Below, one piece after another: positions 32,434-38,892 of a DNA stretch of 39,846 nucleotides. The notes beneath the pieces were generated by a model that saw only the letters and a program-made list of their open reading frames with translations, searched no databases and had not been told where the DNA came from. Made by a program: the position numbers and the translations under genes. The DNA is from a virus, in IMG/VR virus record IMGVR_UViG_3300042305_001747, positions 1-39,846 of that record, one strand, 5' to 3'. Position 1 is the stretch's first letter. The number at the start of each line of letters is the position of its first letter.

Positions 32434-32619
32434 TTGAGGAGTCTGTTCTTCGTTTGACTCATTAGTTAATTCTTCAATCTTATCAATGATTTCATTGATT
32501 TGTTTGTCCATTACTGTTATTTCTTGAGGAGAACTATTTGTAGTTCCTTCTGTTAATTGTACAGTGATTGTTTGATTGTTAACTGCTTGATTGTTTTTTT
32601 TACATCCGCATCCGGCCAT
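32431..32619 (-). CDS. Small protein with N-terminal CGC motif
   Basis: The product is 62 residues. The N terminus MAGCGCKKNNQ has two Cys next to Lys; the rest is Thr/Glu/Asn rich with a short helix (DKQINEIIDKIEELTNES). No membrane segment is present. It resembles other small phage proteins only in size and composition. It is preceded by the TATTTATAA motif and followed by a terminator, so it is probably a single-gene transcript. Confidence 0.65.
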   Translation of the reverse strand: MAGCGCKKNNQAVNNQTITVQLTEGTTNSSPQEITVMDKQINEIIDKIEELTNESNEEQTPQ

Positions 32620-32632
32620 AATTAGTGTTTTT

Positions 32633-32641
32633 TTATAAATA
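32633..32641 (-). promoter_or_regulatory. TATTTATAA motif (minus strand) before the CGC protein
   Basis: Exact TATTTATAA on the minus strand, 13 bases before the ATG at 32619. It shows that the motif follows gene direction rather than genome strand. Confidence 0.5.
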
Positions 32642-32673
32642 TTTGGTTTATTGAAAATAATTTACTATATTTT
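32642..32673 (+). promoter_or_regulatory. Bacteroidota-type promoter of the DPPF methylase
   Basis: TTTG at 32642-32645, a 20-base spacer, and TATATTTT at 32666-32673, 35 bases before the ATG at 32709. It is divergent from the preceding minus-strand motif. Confidence 0.5.
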
Positions 32674-32708
32674 TGATGAAAAAATATTAAAATACAAACA
32701 AAAAGTAA

Positions 32709-33362
32709 ATGGAAAAAGATTTTAAAATCGTAAAAAGTGTCCAACATTCAAACTATGAGGCGATAAAAAACATCATGGAACTCTATGGTATAGAGAGATT
32801 TGACTTAGATTGCACCTACTCAAAAGGTAATTTTTGGAAAAATTTACCTGAACCATTACATAAAACCGACTTGTATCCGCATTATGAACATGTTATTGAG
32901 GCGAATTCTGAAAATTTACCATTCGAAGATGGTTCGATGAAAAGTATTATGTACGACCCGCCTTTTGTTATTGCGGGAAAAACATTTAAAGAAAACAGAC
33001 CCGGAAGTTCGATTATTGCAAAAAGATTTGAAGGTTATACCACATATAAGGAATTACAAGAAAATTATTACAATACATTAAAAGAATTATATAGAATTTG
33101 TCAAAAAGATGGATTTTTGGTTATGAAATGTCAAGATACCGTGTCAGGGGGTAAACAACACTTTAGTCACGTAATGATAATGAATATGGCGTTTAAGCTT
33201 GGATTTTATCCATTAGATATGTTTGTTTTAATAAATAATGTAAGACTTAATAGTTTTGGTACAAAATGGACAAAACAAGAACATTGTCGAAAATACCACA
33301 GTTATTTTTGGGTATTCAAAAAAATTAAACCAAAAGTTAATTATGATTTTATTGGGTTTTGA
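32709..33362 (+). CDS. DNA methyltransferase with DPPF motif
   Basis: The product is 217 residues. SIMYDPPFVI is motif IV of N6-adenine/N4-cytosine methylases, and FDLDCTYSKG, NLPFEDGS and YRICQKDGFLVMKCQ match the surrounding SAM-fold strands. YHSYFWVFKK ends the domain. It is small and carries no clear target-recognition domain, so specificity is uncertain. It is unrelated in sequence to the Dam-type gene at 24000, giving the phage two orphan methylases. Its 3' end overlaps the convergent DUF192 gene by 22 bases. Confidence 0.78.
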   Translation: MEKDFKIVKSVQHSNYEAIKNIMELYGIERFDLDCTYSKGNFWKNLPEPLHKTDLYPHYEHVIEANSENLPFEDGSMKSIMYDPPFVIAGKTFKENRPGSSIIAKRFEGYTTYKELQENYYNTLKELYRICQKDGFLVMKCQDTVSGGKQHFSHVMIMNMAFKLGFYPLDMFVLINNVRLNSFGTKWTKQEHCRKYHSYFWVFKKIKPKVNYDFIGF

Positions 33363-33712
33363 GGTGAACCCAAATACATATTAACCTTGTCTCCAACCTT
33401 CATACCTGAACACGTTCCCGATGGAAATTCAATTACATGGTCACCAATACCCGAATATCTTTTTGGGTTCATTTCGTTTCGACCAGCGGGTTCACAATTT
33501 AGGTGAATTTTACTGATTCGACCATTTAATATAAAAACAATATCCAAATTAATAAGACAATTTTTCATCCAAAATGAATGATGACCAATTTTACCCATAT
33601 TAAAAACCATACACCCATCTAAATGGTCTCTACCCATCATACCTCTTTGAATTTCTTCTGGTGTTGACAGATATTCCGCAGAATACTTTTGGTTATTAAT
33701 TATTACTGACAT
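33341..33712 (-). CDS. DUF192 family protein
   Basis: The product is 123 residues. SFWMKNCLINLDIVFI and GRISKIHLNCEP are the core signature of DUF192 (F-W-M-x-N-T-L-I-P-L-D-I-x-F), followed by VIEFPSGTCSGMKVGDKVNM. Bacterial members usually have a signal peptide; this one lacks it, so it is cytoplasmic or virion-bound. The biochemical role of the family is not established. The TATTTATAA motif lies four bases upstream of the start. Confidence 0.85.
   Translation of the reverse strand: MSVIINNQKYSAEYLSTPEEIQRGMMGRDHLDGCMVFNMGKIGHHSFWMKNCLINLDIVFILNGRISKIHLNCEPAGRNEMNPKRYSGIGDHVIEFPSGTCSGMKVGDKVNMYLGSPQNPIKS
33352..33373. terminator. Hairpin between convergent overlapping genes
   Basis: TTGGGTT (33352-33358) and AACCCAA (33367-33373) are perfect inverted repeats with an 8-base loop. 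They lie where the methylase and DUF192 genes overlap tail to tail. The flanking T tract is weak on both sides, so termination may be inefficient. Confidence 0.45.
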
Positions 33713-33716
33713 TTTT

Positions 33717-33725
33717 TTATAAATA
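33717..33725 (-). promoter_or_regulatory. TATTTATAA motif (minus strand) before the DUF192 gene
   Basis: Exact TATTTATAA on the minus strand, ending four bases before the ATG at 33712. Confidence 0.5.
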
Positions 33726-33757
33726 TTTGTTTATCTCATTATTTTTTTTTATATTTT
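33726..33757 (+). promoter_or_regulatory. Bacteroidota-type promoter, possibly leaderless
   Basis: TTTG at 33726-33729, a 20-base spacer, and TATATTTT at 33750-33757, only four bases before the ATG at 33762. If used, the transcript would start at or near the start codon. Confidence 0.45.
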
Positions 33758-33761
33758 AGAT

Positions 33762-34007
33762 ATGAGACCTATTTTTGACGGAAACTTTAATTTTGAAAAT
33801 CACATTGAGTTGGAATATGTTTTGGATAATTTAAATCCAAAAATAGCAATTAACATACTAGAATTAGGAATAGAACAGGGACTAAGGGAAGGTATATATG
33901 ATTTGACCGAAGTTCATTGTTTATATAAATCACTTAGATTTTTAAAAAATTATGAAGATAAGAATAATAATTTATTCAATGATAATAATGATGGGGATAA
34001 TAACTAA
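33762..34007 (+). CDS. Hypothetical small protein
   Basis: The product is 81 residues, helical (IELEYVLDNLNPKIAINILE, then CLYKSLRFLKNY), with an Asn/Asp-rich tail. It is the first of a chain of overlapping small genes leading to glutamine synthetase. No known family. Confidence 0.55.
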   Translation: MRPIFDGNFNFENHIELEYVLDNLNPKIAINILELGIEQGLREGIYDLTEVHCLYKSLRFLKNYEDKNNNLFNDNNDGDNN

Positions 34008-34119
34008 ATTATTTGTTGATACAACATACATATTTAATCATTATTTTTTGAATGGAATGATTTTCATGTCTTTAGTAAACATTTTATTAGAATATTTAAT
34101 TAATAGAAAAAATGGGTAA
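33988..34119 (+). CDS. Very small hydrophobic protein (43 residues)
   Basis: ATG at 33988 or 33991, stop TAA at 34117-34119. The sequence YFLNGMIFMSLVNILLEYLI is a likely membrane helix. It overlaps the end of the previous gene by 20 bases and the start of the next by eight, which fills an otherwise empty 104-base gap and argues that it is translated. No family is recognised. Confidence 0.5.
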   Translation: MMGIITKLFVDTTYIFNHYFLNGMIFMSLVNILLEYLINRKNG

Positions 34120-34336
34120 AATAGAAACTAAAAAATATTTATACGATTTTTTTATTCTTAAAAAGAAACATTTTTGGTTTTTAATACCGACCCCAATTCT
34201 TTATTACAATAAAGAAACGTTTTTTGAAACCGGTGTATATACACCATCATTTGGGTTTACATTTAGGTTTTTAAATATTATGATTGGAATACAAATTCAA
34301 AAAAACTTATATATTAAAAATGAAAACAAAAATTGA
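34112..34336 (+). CDS. Hypothetical aromatic-rich small protein
   Basis: The product is 74 residues, rich in Phe, Tyr and Lys, possibly membrane-associated (HFWFLIPTPILYYN). It overlaps the glutamine-synthetase start by 17 bases, implying coupled translation. No known motif. Confidence 0.5.
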   Translation: MGKIETKKYLYDFFILKKKHFWFLIPTPILYYNKETFFETGVYTPSFGFTFRFLNIMIGIQIQKNLYIKNENKN

Positions 34337-35435
34337 ATACGTATGGTTAGATGGATATATATCTGAACCTAATTTAAGAAGTAAAATAAAAATAATCGAT
34401 TACGCCAATCCATCAAGAATAACATTGGGGGATATACCTAATTGGGGGTTTGACGGCAGTTCAACAAAACAAGCTGAAGGTAATTTTTCTGACTGTTATC
34501 TTAAACCAATCAAATTATATCGTTCGGATAATAATGAATCAGACACGATTTACGTATTATGTGAAGTTTTGGATGGAGACAATAATACACATGACTCAAA
34601 TACTCGAGCATTAATTGGAGATGAAGATATTGATTTTTGGGTGGGTTTCGAACAGGAGTACTTTATCAGAAAAGGTCATAATCAAAACATTTTAGGATTT
34701 AACGGTCCAATCATTGACCCACAAGGAAAATACTATTGTGGTGTTGGTGGACAAATGCATGGAAGACATCTAAGTGATGAACATTTGGATATGTGTCTAA
34801 AATATGGAATCAATATTGAAGGAACAAACGCAGAGGTTGCTATTGGTCAATGGGAATACCAAATATTTGGTAAGGGAAAAATATCAACATCAGATGACTT
34901 ATGGATGTCTCGATATTTTCTTTATAAATTGGCCGAAAAATATGGATACCAAATTGATTTACATCCAAAACCTATTCAAACTGGTGAGTGGAATGGTTCA
35001 GGTTTACATACAAATTTTTCAAATAAAAAAATGAGAGAAGTTGGCGGAGAAGAATATTTTAACTCAATTTTTAAATCTTTTTCAAGTAGAACAAAAGAAC
35101 ACATTGATGCATATGGTTCCGATAATCATTTAAGGTTAACCGGAAAGTATGAAACACAATCGATTGACAGGTTTAGTTGGGGGTTTTCTGATAGGGGAGC
35201 GTCTATTAGGGTACCTAAAATGGTATCTGAAAATTGGACGGGGTATTTGGAAGACAGGAGACCGGCTTCACATGCCGACCCATATAGAATTGTTAAAGTT
35301 ATTTCAGATACGTTAAAATTTGCGGATGAATTATATAAAACGTTATATATGATGTATTACGAATCAGATGTTATTAAAAATGATTATGGTACATTAACAA
35401 AAGATGAACTTCTTAATGATTTCAAACAAGACTAA
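34320..35435 (+). CDS. Glutamine synthetase, type II (GSII)
   Basis: The product is 371 residues, normal for GSII. It makes glutamine from glutamate, ammonia and ATP. All catalytic segments are present: EYVWLDG, WGFDGSSTKQAEG, GFEQEYF, NAEVAIGQWEYQIFG, GEWNGSGLHTNFS, SDRGASIRVP and YLEDRRPASHADPY. The ATG at 34320 (MKTKIEYVW) is used; a longer frame from 34284 lies mostly inside the previous gene. GSII is the form common in eukaryotes and some bacteria, and its presence in a phage is unusual. It may sustain nitrogen supply for nucleotide synthesis or modify another phage substrate. Confidence 0.93.
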   Translation: MKTKIEYVWLDGYISEPNLRSKIKIIDYANPSRITLGDIPNWGFDGSSTKQAEGNFSDCYLKPIKLYRSDNNESDTIYVLCEVLDGDNNTHDSNTRALIGDEDIDFWVGFEQEYFIRKGHNQNILGFNGPIIDPQGKYYCGVGGQMHGRHLSDEHLDMCLKYGINIEGTNAEVAIGQWEYQIFGKGKISTSDDLWMSRYFLYKLAEKYGYQIDLHPKPIQTGEWNGSGLHTNFSNKKMREVGGEEYFNSIFKSFSSRTKEHIDAYGSDNHLRLTGKYETQSIDRFSWGFSDRGASIRVPKMVSENWTGYLEDRRPASHADPYRIVKVISDTLKFADELYKTLYMMYYESDVIKNDYGTLTKDELLNDFKQD

Positions 35436-35677
35436 TGTTTATACATATAACACCCGACGAACTCGAGGATGAATTTAAAAATTCTTGGAAAAGTGGATTG
35501 TTAACAAACGCTCACATTGATTACGCTACCAATGCGATTCATTGTTTATTTATGAATAGACAAGAAGTTATTGTTTTTAAATTCGATAAATATGGATTTA
35601 TAAACGATAATCGATGTAACAAATATTCTCTCTCTTCAGGTTCCGCTGGAATAACCATTAAAATAGAAAAAACATGA
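35435..35677 (+). CDS. Hypothetical small protein
   Basis: The product is 80 residues, soluble and alpha/beta (HITPDELEDEFKNSWKSGLL, EVIVFKFDKYGF). It starts on the last base of the GS stop (TAATG) and overlaps the next small gene by four bases. No known motif. Confidence 0.55.
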   Translation: MFIHITPDELEDEFKNSWKSGLLTNAHIDYATNAIHCLFMNRQEVIVFKFDKYGFINDNRCNKYSLSSGSAGITIKIEKT

Positions 35678-35844
35678 TACATCAAGAAATTTTAGACACA
35701 TTTGTATTTGAAACAATGAATGGTCAGTTCGGTGTTTGCAACCCAACAGAATTCGACCAAATTATTGGTTATTACAGTACAAAAATTGAAGCCGAAAACG
35801 CTTTAAAAGAATATGTAACTCGAGAACAGATTGTTTTTGAATAA
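35674..35844 (+). CDS. Small hypothetical protein (56 residues)
   Basis: ATG at 35674 overlaps the previous stop (ATGA); TAA at 35842 is one base before the next ATG. The sequence DTFVFETMNGQFGV, then YSTKIEAENALKEYV, is soluble and well composed, so it is a real short gene. No known family. Confidence 0.6.
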   Translation: MIHQEILDTFVFETMNGQFGVCNPTEFDQIIGYYSTKIEAENALKEYVTREQIVFE

Positions 35845-35845
35845 T

Positions 35846-36211
35846 ATGAGTAGAATATTCTTAATCGATATTGATGGTACCATCTGTGATGATATCAGTA
35901 ATGAGAATAGTCACCTTTATCCAAATGCAAAACCTATGGTTGGTGCTCAAAACATCATCAATAAATGGTACGATGAAGGAAATATCATTACTTTCTTTAC
36001 CGCTCGTGAATCCAAAGACAGGACAATCACCGAAAATTGGTTAGATACACACGGATTCAAATATCATGGTTTGATTATGGACAAACCTCGTATTCAAGAT
36101 GGTCAAGAATACGTGTGGATTGATAATAGAAAAGTTAGAGCAATAACTTATCTTGGTACTTGGTCTGAGTTAACAGAAGTAGACGCTAAAATTCAAATGT
36201 TTAAAAAATGA
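35846..36211 (+). CDS. HAD-superfamily phosphatase
   Basis: The product is 121 residues. IFLIDIDGTICDD is HAD motif I (D-x-D-G-T), ITFFTARES motif II (Thr/Ser), and KPRIQDGQEYVWIDNRK motif III/IV. It resembles small phage nucleotide or polynucleotide phosphatases. An upstream TTG at 35831 would add five residues; the ATG is preferred because it follows the previous stop directly. It sits near thyA and GS, fitting a role in nucleotide metabolism. Confidence 0.8.
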   Translation: MSRIFLIDIDGTICDDISNENSHLYPNAKPMVGAQNIINKWYDEGNIITFFTARESKDRTITENWLDTHGFKYHGLIMDKPRIQDGQEYVWIDNRKVRAITYLGTWSELTEVDAKIQMFKK

Positions 36212-36390
36212 ATATACGTTTAATAACAAAAATGAAAGAGATACAGACTTTTTATAGAGAGATAGGAAGTTATTGTTACGAATTGTACACGTTGATGTGT
36301 GCATTCGCATTAAAAGAAAATATACCTTACGGTCTAGATATTCATCTGAAACTCATGGATGTAGTAGAAGGAGAATATGTGGGAATTTGA
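36208..36390 (+). CDS. Small helical hypothetical protein
   Basis: The product is 60 residues. It overlaps the HAD gene by four bases (ATGA). Probably all-helical (EIQTFYREIGSYCYELYTLM). A promoter for the next transcript overlaps its 3' end. No known family. Confidence 0.5.
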   Translation: MNIRLITKMKEIQTFYREIGSYCYELYTLMCAFALKENIPYGLDIHLKLMDVVEGEYVGI

Positions 36391-36416
36391 TTTTTTTTGA
36401 ATTTTTGTTATATTTG
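36386..36416 (+). promoter_or_regulatory. Consensus Bacteroidota promoter
   Basis: TTTG at 36386-36389, a 19-base spacer, and TATATTTG at 36409-36416 form the best match to the Bacteroidota consensus in the window. It precedes the gene at 36445 by 28 bases and probably drives the cluster through the thymidylate synthase 5' part. Confidence 0.7.
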
Positions 36417-36444
36417 TATTAAACCGAAAATTATTAAAAAAGTT

Positions 36445-36690
36445 ATGAACAACGAGATGAATAACGAAGGACCAAAAACATTTGTTATTAATGATTTTAA
36501 AGCATTTCTTGAACATCTATCATTTTGGCATAACAAATCAGATGATGAGTGTATCGAATTAGCAACAAATGAATATGGTTTAGACGCCGAACAAGCATTG
36601 ATGAACATGTTCGAAAGAGATTTTGTTACTGATATGAATAATAATATAATTGAAGAACTTAAAAATTTAAGAGACAATGAGGATGAATAA
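36445..36690 (+). CDS. Hypothetical small protein (MNNEMNNEG start)
   Basis: The product is 81 residues, acidic and helical (SFWHNKSDDECIELATNEYG, EQALMNMFERDF). The ATG at 36445 lies just after the predicted promoter. Its first bases (GAACAACGAGATGAATAA) recur at the start of the 37330 gene, showing that a shared start segment was copied. No known function. Confidence 0.6.
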   Translation: MNNEMNNEGPKTFVINDFKAFLEHLSFWHNKSDDECIELATNEYGLDAEQALMNMFERDFVTDMNNNIIEELKNLRDNEDE

Positions 36691-37174
36691 ACAACAACAA
36701 GAATTATTGGATGAGGCTTACGAGAATTACACGAAAACTTTGGTAGGTTCTATTACTTTCTCGGAAAGAGAAAAAAATTTCAAATCAAATGGGGTTGAAT
36801 TTAACTCAGGTTATCCAAATTATACCCACTATACACAAGAAGAATTCATCAATAAATGTAAAACTGAGGATGCACTATCCTTAAAGTGGAGAGAAGAATA
36901 TAGAAACCTCCAATATGGCTCCAAAGAAGAAATAGAACACTTAAGTAAACATTATACACCCGATACAGAGTTCTCCCAAAGGTGGGGGTTGAAGATTGAG
37001 GAACGAGAGTTGAATTTGGAAGAAAGAGCAAAATGGTTACAAGATAATAAAGGATACGACTTATTGGTTGGTAATTTAGACCACGACCATATAAGAGAAG
37101 TTGTTGAAGAAGAAGCACCAACCAAACTAATCACAATAACATACAACGATAAAACAATAGAAAGTTATGGATAA
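36677..37174 (+). CDS. Paralogous small protein A (FINKCKT ... PTKLITITYNDK family)
   Basis: The product is 165 residues (or 163 from 36683). It opens with MNKQQQELLDEAYENY, has EEFINKCKT, RWGLKIEERELNLEERAKW and ends APTKLITITYNDKTIESYG. The gene at 37330 shares all four segments, so the two are duplicates. The EEFINKCKT segment also resembles a helix in phage thymidylate synthase (EEFIDKIKT). Function unknown; the conserved C terminus suggests a shared partner. Confidence 0.65.
   Translation: MRMNKQQQELLDEAYENYTKTLVGSITFSEREKNFKSNGVEFNSGYPNYTHYTQEEFINKCKTEDALSLKWREEYRNLQYGSKEEIEHLSKHYTPDTEFSQRWGLKIEERELNLEERAKWLQDNKGYDLLVGNLDHDHIREVVEEEAPTKLITITYNDKTIESYG
37118..37169 (+). repeat. Gene-junction repeat, copy 1
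   Basis: A 52-base segment that matches 37639-37690 with two mismatches. It encodes the end PTKLITITYNDK-x-IESY and holds the next gene's ATG in GAAAGTTATG. A shorter third copy (19 bases) is at 38518-38536. Confidence 0.85.
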
Positions 37175-37349
37175 GTTAGAATTGAATATATCACCTGAAT
37201 ATTCAGGTTGGATAGCAGATTTATTGGTCAGAGGTCTAATGGAACATGAGACAAGTTACGGTGATATGATACCAGTCCCCGATGAAGTGGTTAGTTTTAT
37301 CAAAGAATTCTATGAAAATAAACACGAAAATGAACAACGAGATGAATAA
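37167..37349 (+). CDS. Hypothetical small protein
   Basis: The product is 60 residues (ELNISPEYSGWIADLLVRGL, then a helical acidic tail). It starts inside the end of paralogue A and overlaps paralogue B's start by 20 bases. No known motif. Confidence 0.55.
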   Translation: MDKLELNISPEYSGWIADLLVRGLMEHETSYGDMIPVPDEVVSFIKEFYENKHENEQRDE

Positions 37350-37713
37350 AGAACAACAAGAATTATTGGATGATGCGTATAATGATTATTGTAGTTCTTT
37401 TAGTGATTCTATTATAGAACCAAACACAAAAGAATTGTTCATCGAGAAATGTAAACATAATGTAGAGTACTCCATAAGGTGGGGATTAAAGATTGAAGAA
37501 CGAGAGTTGAGTTTGGAAGAGAGGTATGGGTTATCAAGAGTAAATGGGATATCCCCCAAATACTCATTTGAAATAGAGGATGGTAAACCAACCCCAAATA
37601 AGATGAGTGAAAGTGAGTGGTATGATAATCACAACATTCCAACCAAACTAATCACAATAACATACAACGATAAAAGGATAGAAAGTTATGAAGGGAATAT
37701 TAACAAGGAATGA
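37330..37713 (+). CDS. Paralogous small protein B
   Basis: The product is 127 residues. MNKEQQELLDDAYNDY, FIEKCKH, RWGLKIEERELSLEER and PTKLITITYNDKRIESY match paralogue A, with the middle shortened. Starts at 37330 and 37342 are both possible; an ATG at 37282 would lie within the previous gene. Close DNA identity at both ends and divergence in the middle show a duplication followed by change of the central part. Confidence 0.6.
   Translation: MNNEMNKEQQELLDDAYNDYCSSFSDSIIEPNTKELFIEKCKHNVEYSIRWGLKIEERELSLEERYGLSRVNGISPKYSFEIEDGKPTPNKMSESEWYDNHNIPTKLITITYNDKRIESYEGNINKE
37639..37690 (+). repeat. Gene-junction repeat, copy 2
   Basis: Matches 37118-37169 with two mismatches and, like copy 1, contains the next gene's start codon. 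Confidence 0.85.
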
Positions 37714-38263
37714 AGATGGTATTTGGATGGTAAAATGGTCTGATTTACATTCATTTGGTCACGGAACGCATTGGTCTTATACAGAACTATCTAATGATAG
37801 TAATTCAATCAAGTACATTAAAGATGGTGAAATTAAATATAACGTACTTAAAGAAGGTTTGGAAGTTGATTTCGAAATTATAACATCAGGATACGATAGG
37901 GTAAACTTTACACCAAATAATTCAGCTAAACTTATATTCCCAGAAGTTGATATTTTTGAAAAAGAAGGTTATATTAAAGAGTATGTTAAAGAAGGTGGTG
38001 TCCTATGGTCAATATACAAAATATCAACTATTAGTGATGGTGGTACAATTATGTTAATAAGACCACCACAAAGTAAATTAAACCCAATTTATATTCATAA
38101 AGATTATTGGACATTACATGATGGTTATCCAACAACGGATGAAAATCTAATAACTAATACAAATGAACAATATTACATAATAGATAGGTTACAAAAATAT
38201 AAAAGAGATTGTGAATTTAATTTACGACAAATTAAAGATATTATAGAAAAAATAAAGCTATGA
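37688..38263 (+). CDS. Hypothetical protein with N-terminal beta domain
   Basis: The product is 191 residues. The first 75 residues (MVKWSDLHSFGHGTHWSYTE, GLEVDFEIITSGYDR) form a small beta domain; the middle is variable, and the C terminus is helical (DRLQKYKRDCEFNLRQIKDI). It starts inside junction repeat copy 2. I do not know its function. Confidence 0.6.
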   Translation: MKGILTRNEDGIWMVKWSDLHSFGHGTHWSYTELSNDSNSIKYIKDGEIKYNVLKEGLEVDFEIITSGYDRVNFTPNNSAKLIFPEVDIFEKEGYIKEYVKEGGVLWSIYKISTISDGGTIMLIRPPQSKLNPIYIHKDYWTLHDGYPTTDENLITNTNEQYYIIDRLQKYKRDCEFNLRQIKDIIEKIKL

Positions 38264-38550
38264 ATAAAGAAATTGACATAACACTAGTGGATAAAATAGT
38301 CGCTGATACAAGGAGAGTTTGTGAGATACGATTTGATTGTATGGTGACAATGCATGATGTTGCATATAAGAAATACAAGGGAATGTGGGGACAAGAAAAA
38401 CAATCCAAAACACCTCAATGGTTTAAAGCCAATCATATTCTAACATTAGAAACGGTTAAACATGCCGACCCATACGAGTTGGGAATGAGAATTAAAGAAA
38501 TGTTTCATCAATTAGAAAAAACAATAGAAAGTTATGAACAACCTAGATAA
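38260..38550 (+). CDS. Hypothetical helical protein
   Basis: The product is 96 residues. Helical, with [20 protein letters not shown] and Trp-rich [18 protein letters not shown]. It ends [12 protein letters not shown], sharing TIESY with paralogues A and B through the third copy of the junction repeat. It overlaps the thymidylate synthase start by 17 bases. Confidence 0.55.
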   Translation: MNKEIDITLVDKIVADTRRVCEIRFDCMVTMHDVAYKKYKGMWGQEKQSKTPQWFKANHILTLETVKHADPYELGMRIKEMFHQLEKTIESYEQPR

Positions 38551-38854
38551 ACAATACCAAGCACTCCTACAAGACATACTTGATAATGGAGTAGAAAAGA
38601 AAGACAGAACAGGTACGGGGACTCTATCAGTATTCGGTAGACAAATCCGTCATTCTATGAAAGATGGTTTCCCACTTTTAACTACCAAAAAAATGTATTT
38701 CAAAGGAATTGTAACTGAATTGTTATGGTTCTTGCGAGGTGATACATCAATAGAATATCTTTTAGAAAACGATTGCAATATCTGGACAGGAGACGCTTAT
38801 CAATCTTACTTGAAAGAATGTGAAAAATTAAAAAAAGATGATGAAAAAATGTAA
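38534..38854 (+). CDS. thyA: Thymidylate synthase, N-terminal fragment (split gene)
   Basis: The product is 106 residues. [20 protein letters not shown] is the folate/dUMP-binding start with the catalytic-loop Arg, [20 protein letters not shown] and [10 protein letters not shown] follow, and the fragment ends at [20 protein letters not shown] plus a short tail. A full ThyA is over 260 residues, and the catalytic Cys lies in the missing part. The C-terminal part reappears at 39602 after a homing endonuclease gene. The two pieces probably assemble into one enzyme that makes dTMP from dUMP. Confidence 0.9.
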   Translation: MNNLDKQYQALLQDILDNGVEKKDRTGTGTLSVFGRQIRHSMKDGFPLLTTKKMYFKGIVTELLWFLRGDTSIEYLLENDCNIWTGDAYQSYLKECEKLKKDDEKM

Positions 38855-38872
38855 TTTTTATATCCATCACCA

Positions 38873-38881
38873 TATTTATAA
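38873..38881 (+). promoter_or_regulatory. TATTTATAA motif before the homing endonuclease
   Basis: Exact TATTTATAA, 11 bases before the ATG at 38893. The inserted element therefore carries the phage's own expression signal, or was inserted next to one. Confidence 0.5.
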
Positions 38882-38892
38882 TAAAAAAGAAT

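Noticed and set aside
2215-38881. T4-type late promoters (TATAAATA)
   Set aside because: The motif reads TATTTATAA in the direction of the genes, the reverse complement of the T4 box. One GATAAATACTT before the 23904 gene was noted but is a single weak case.
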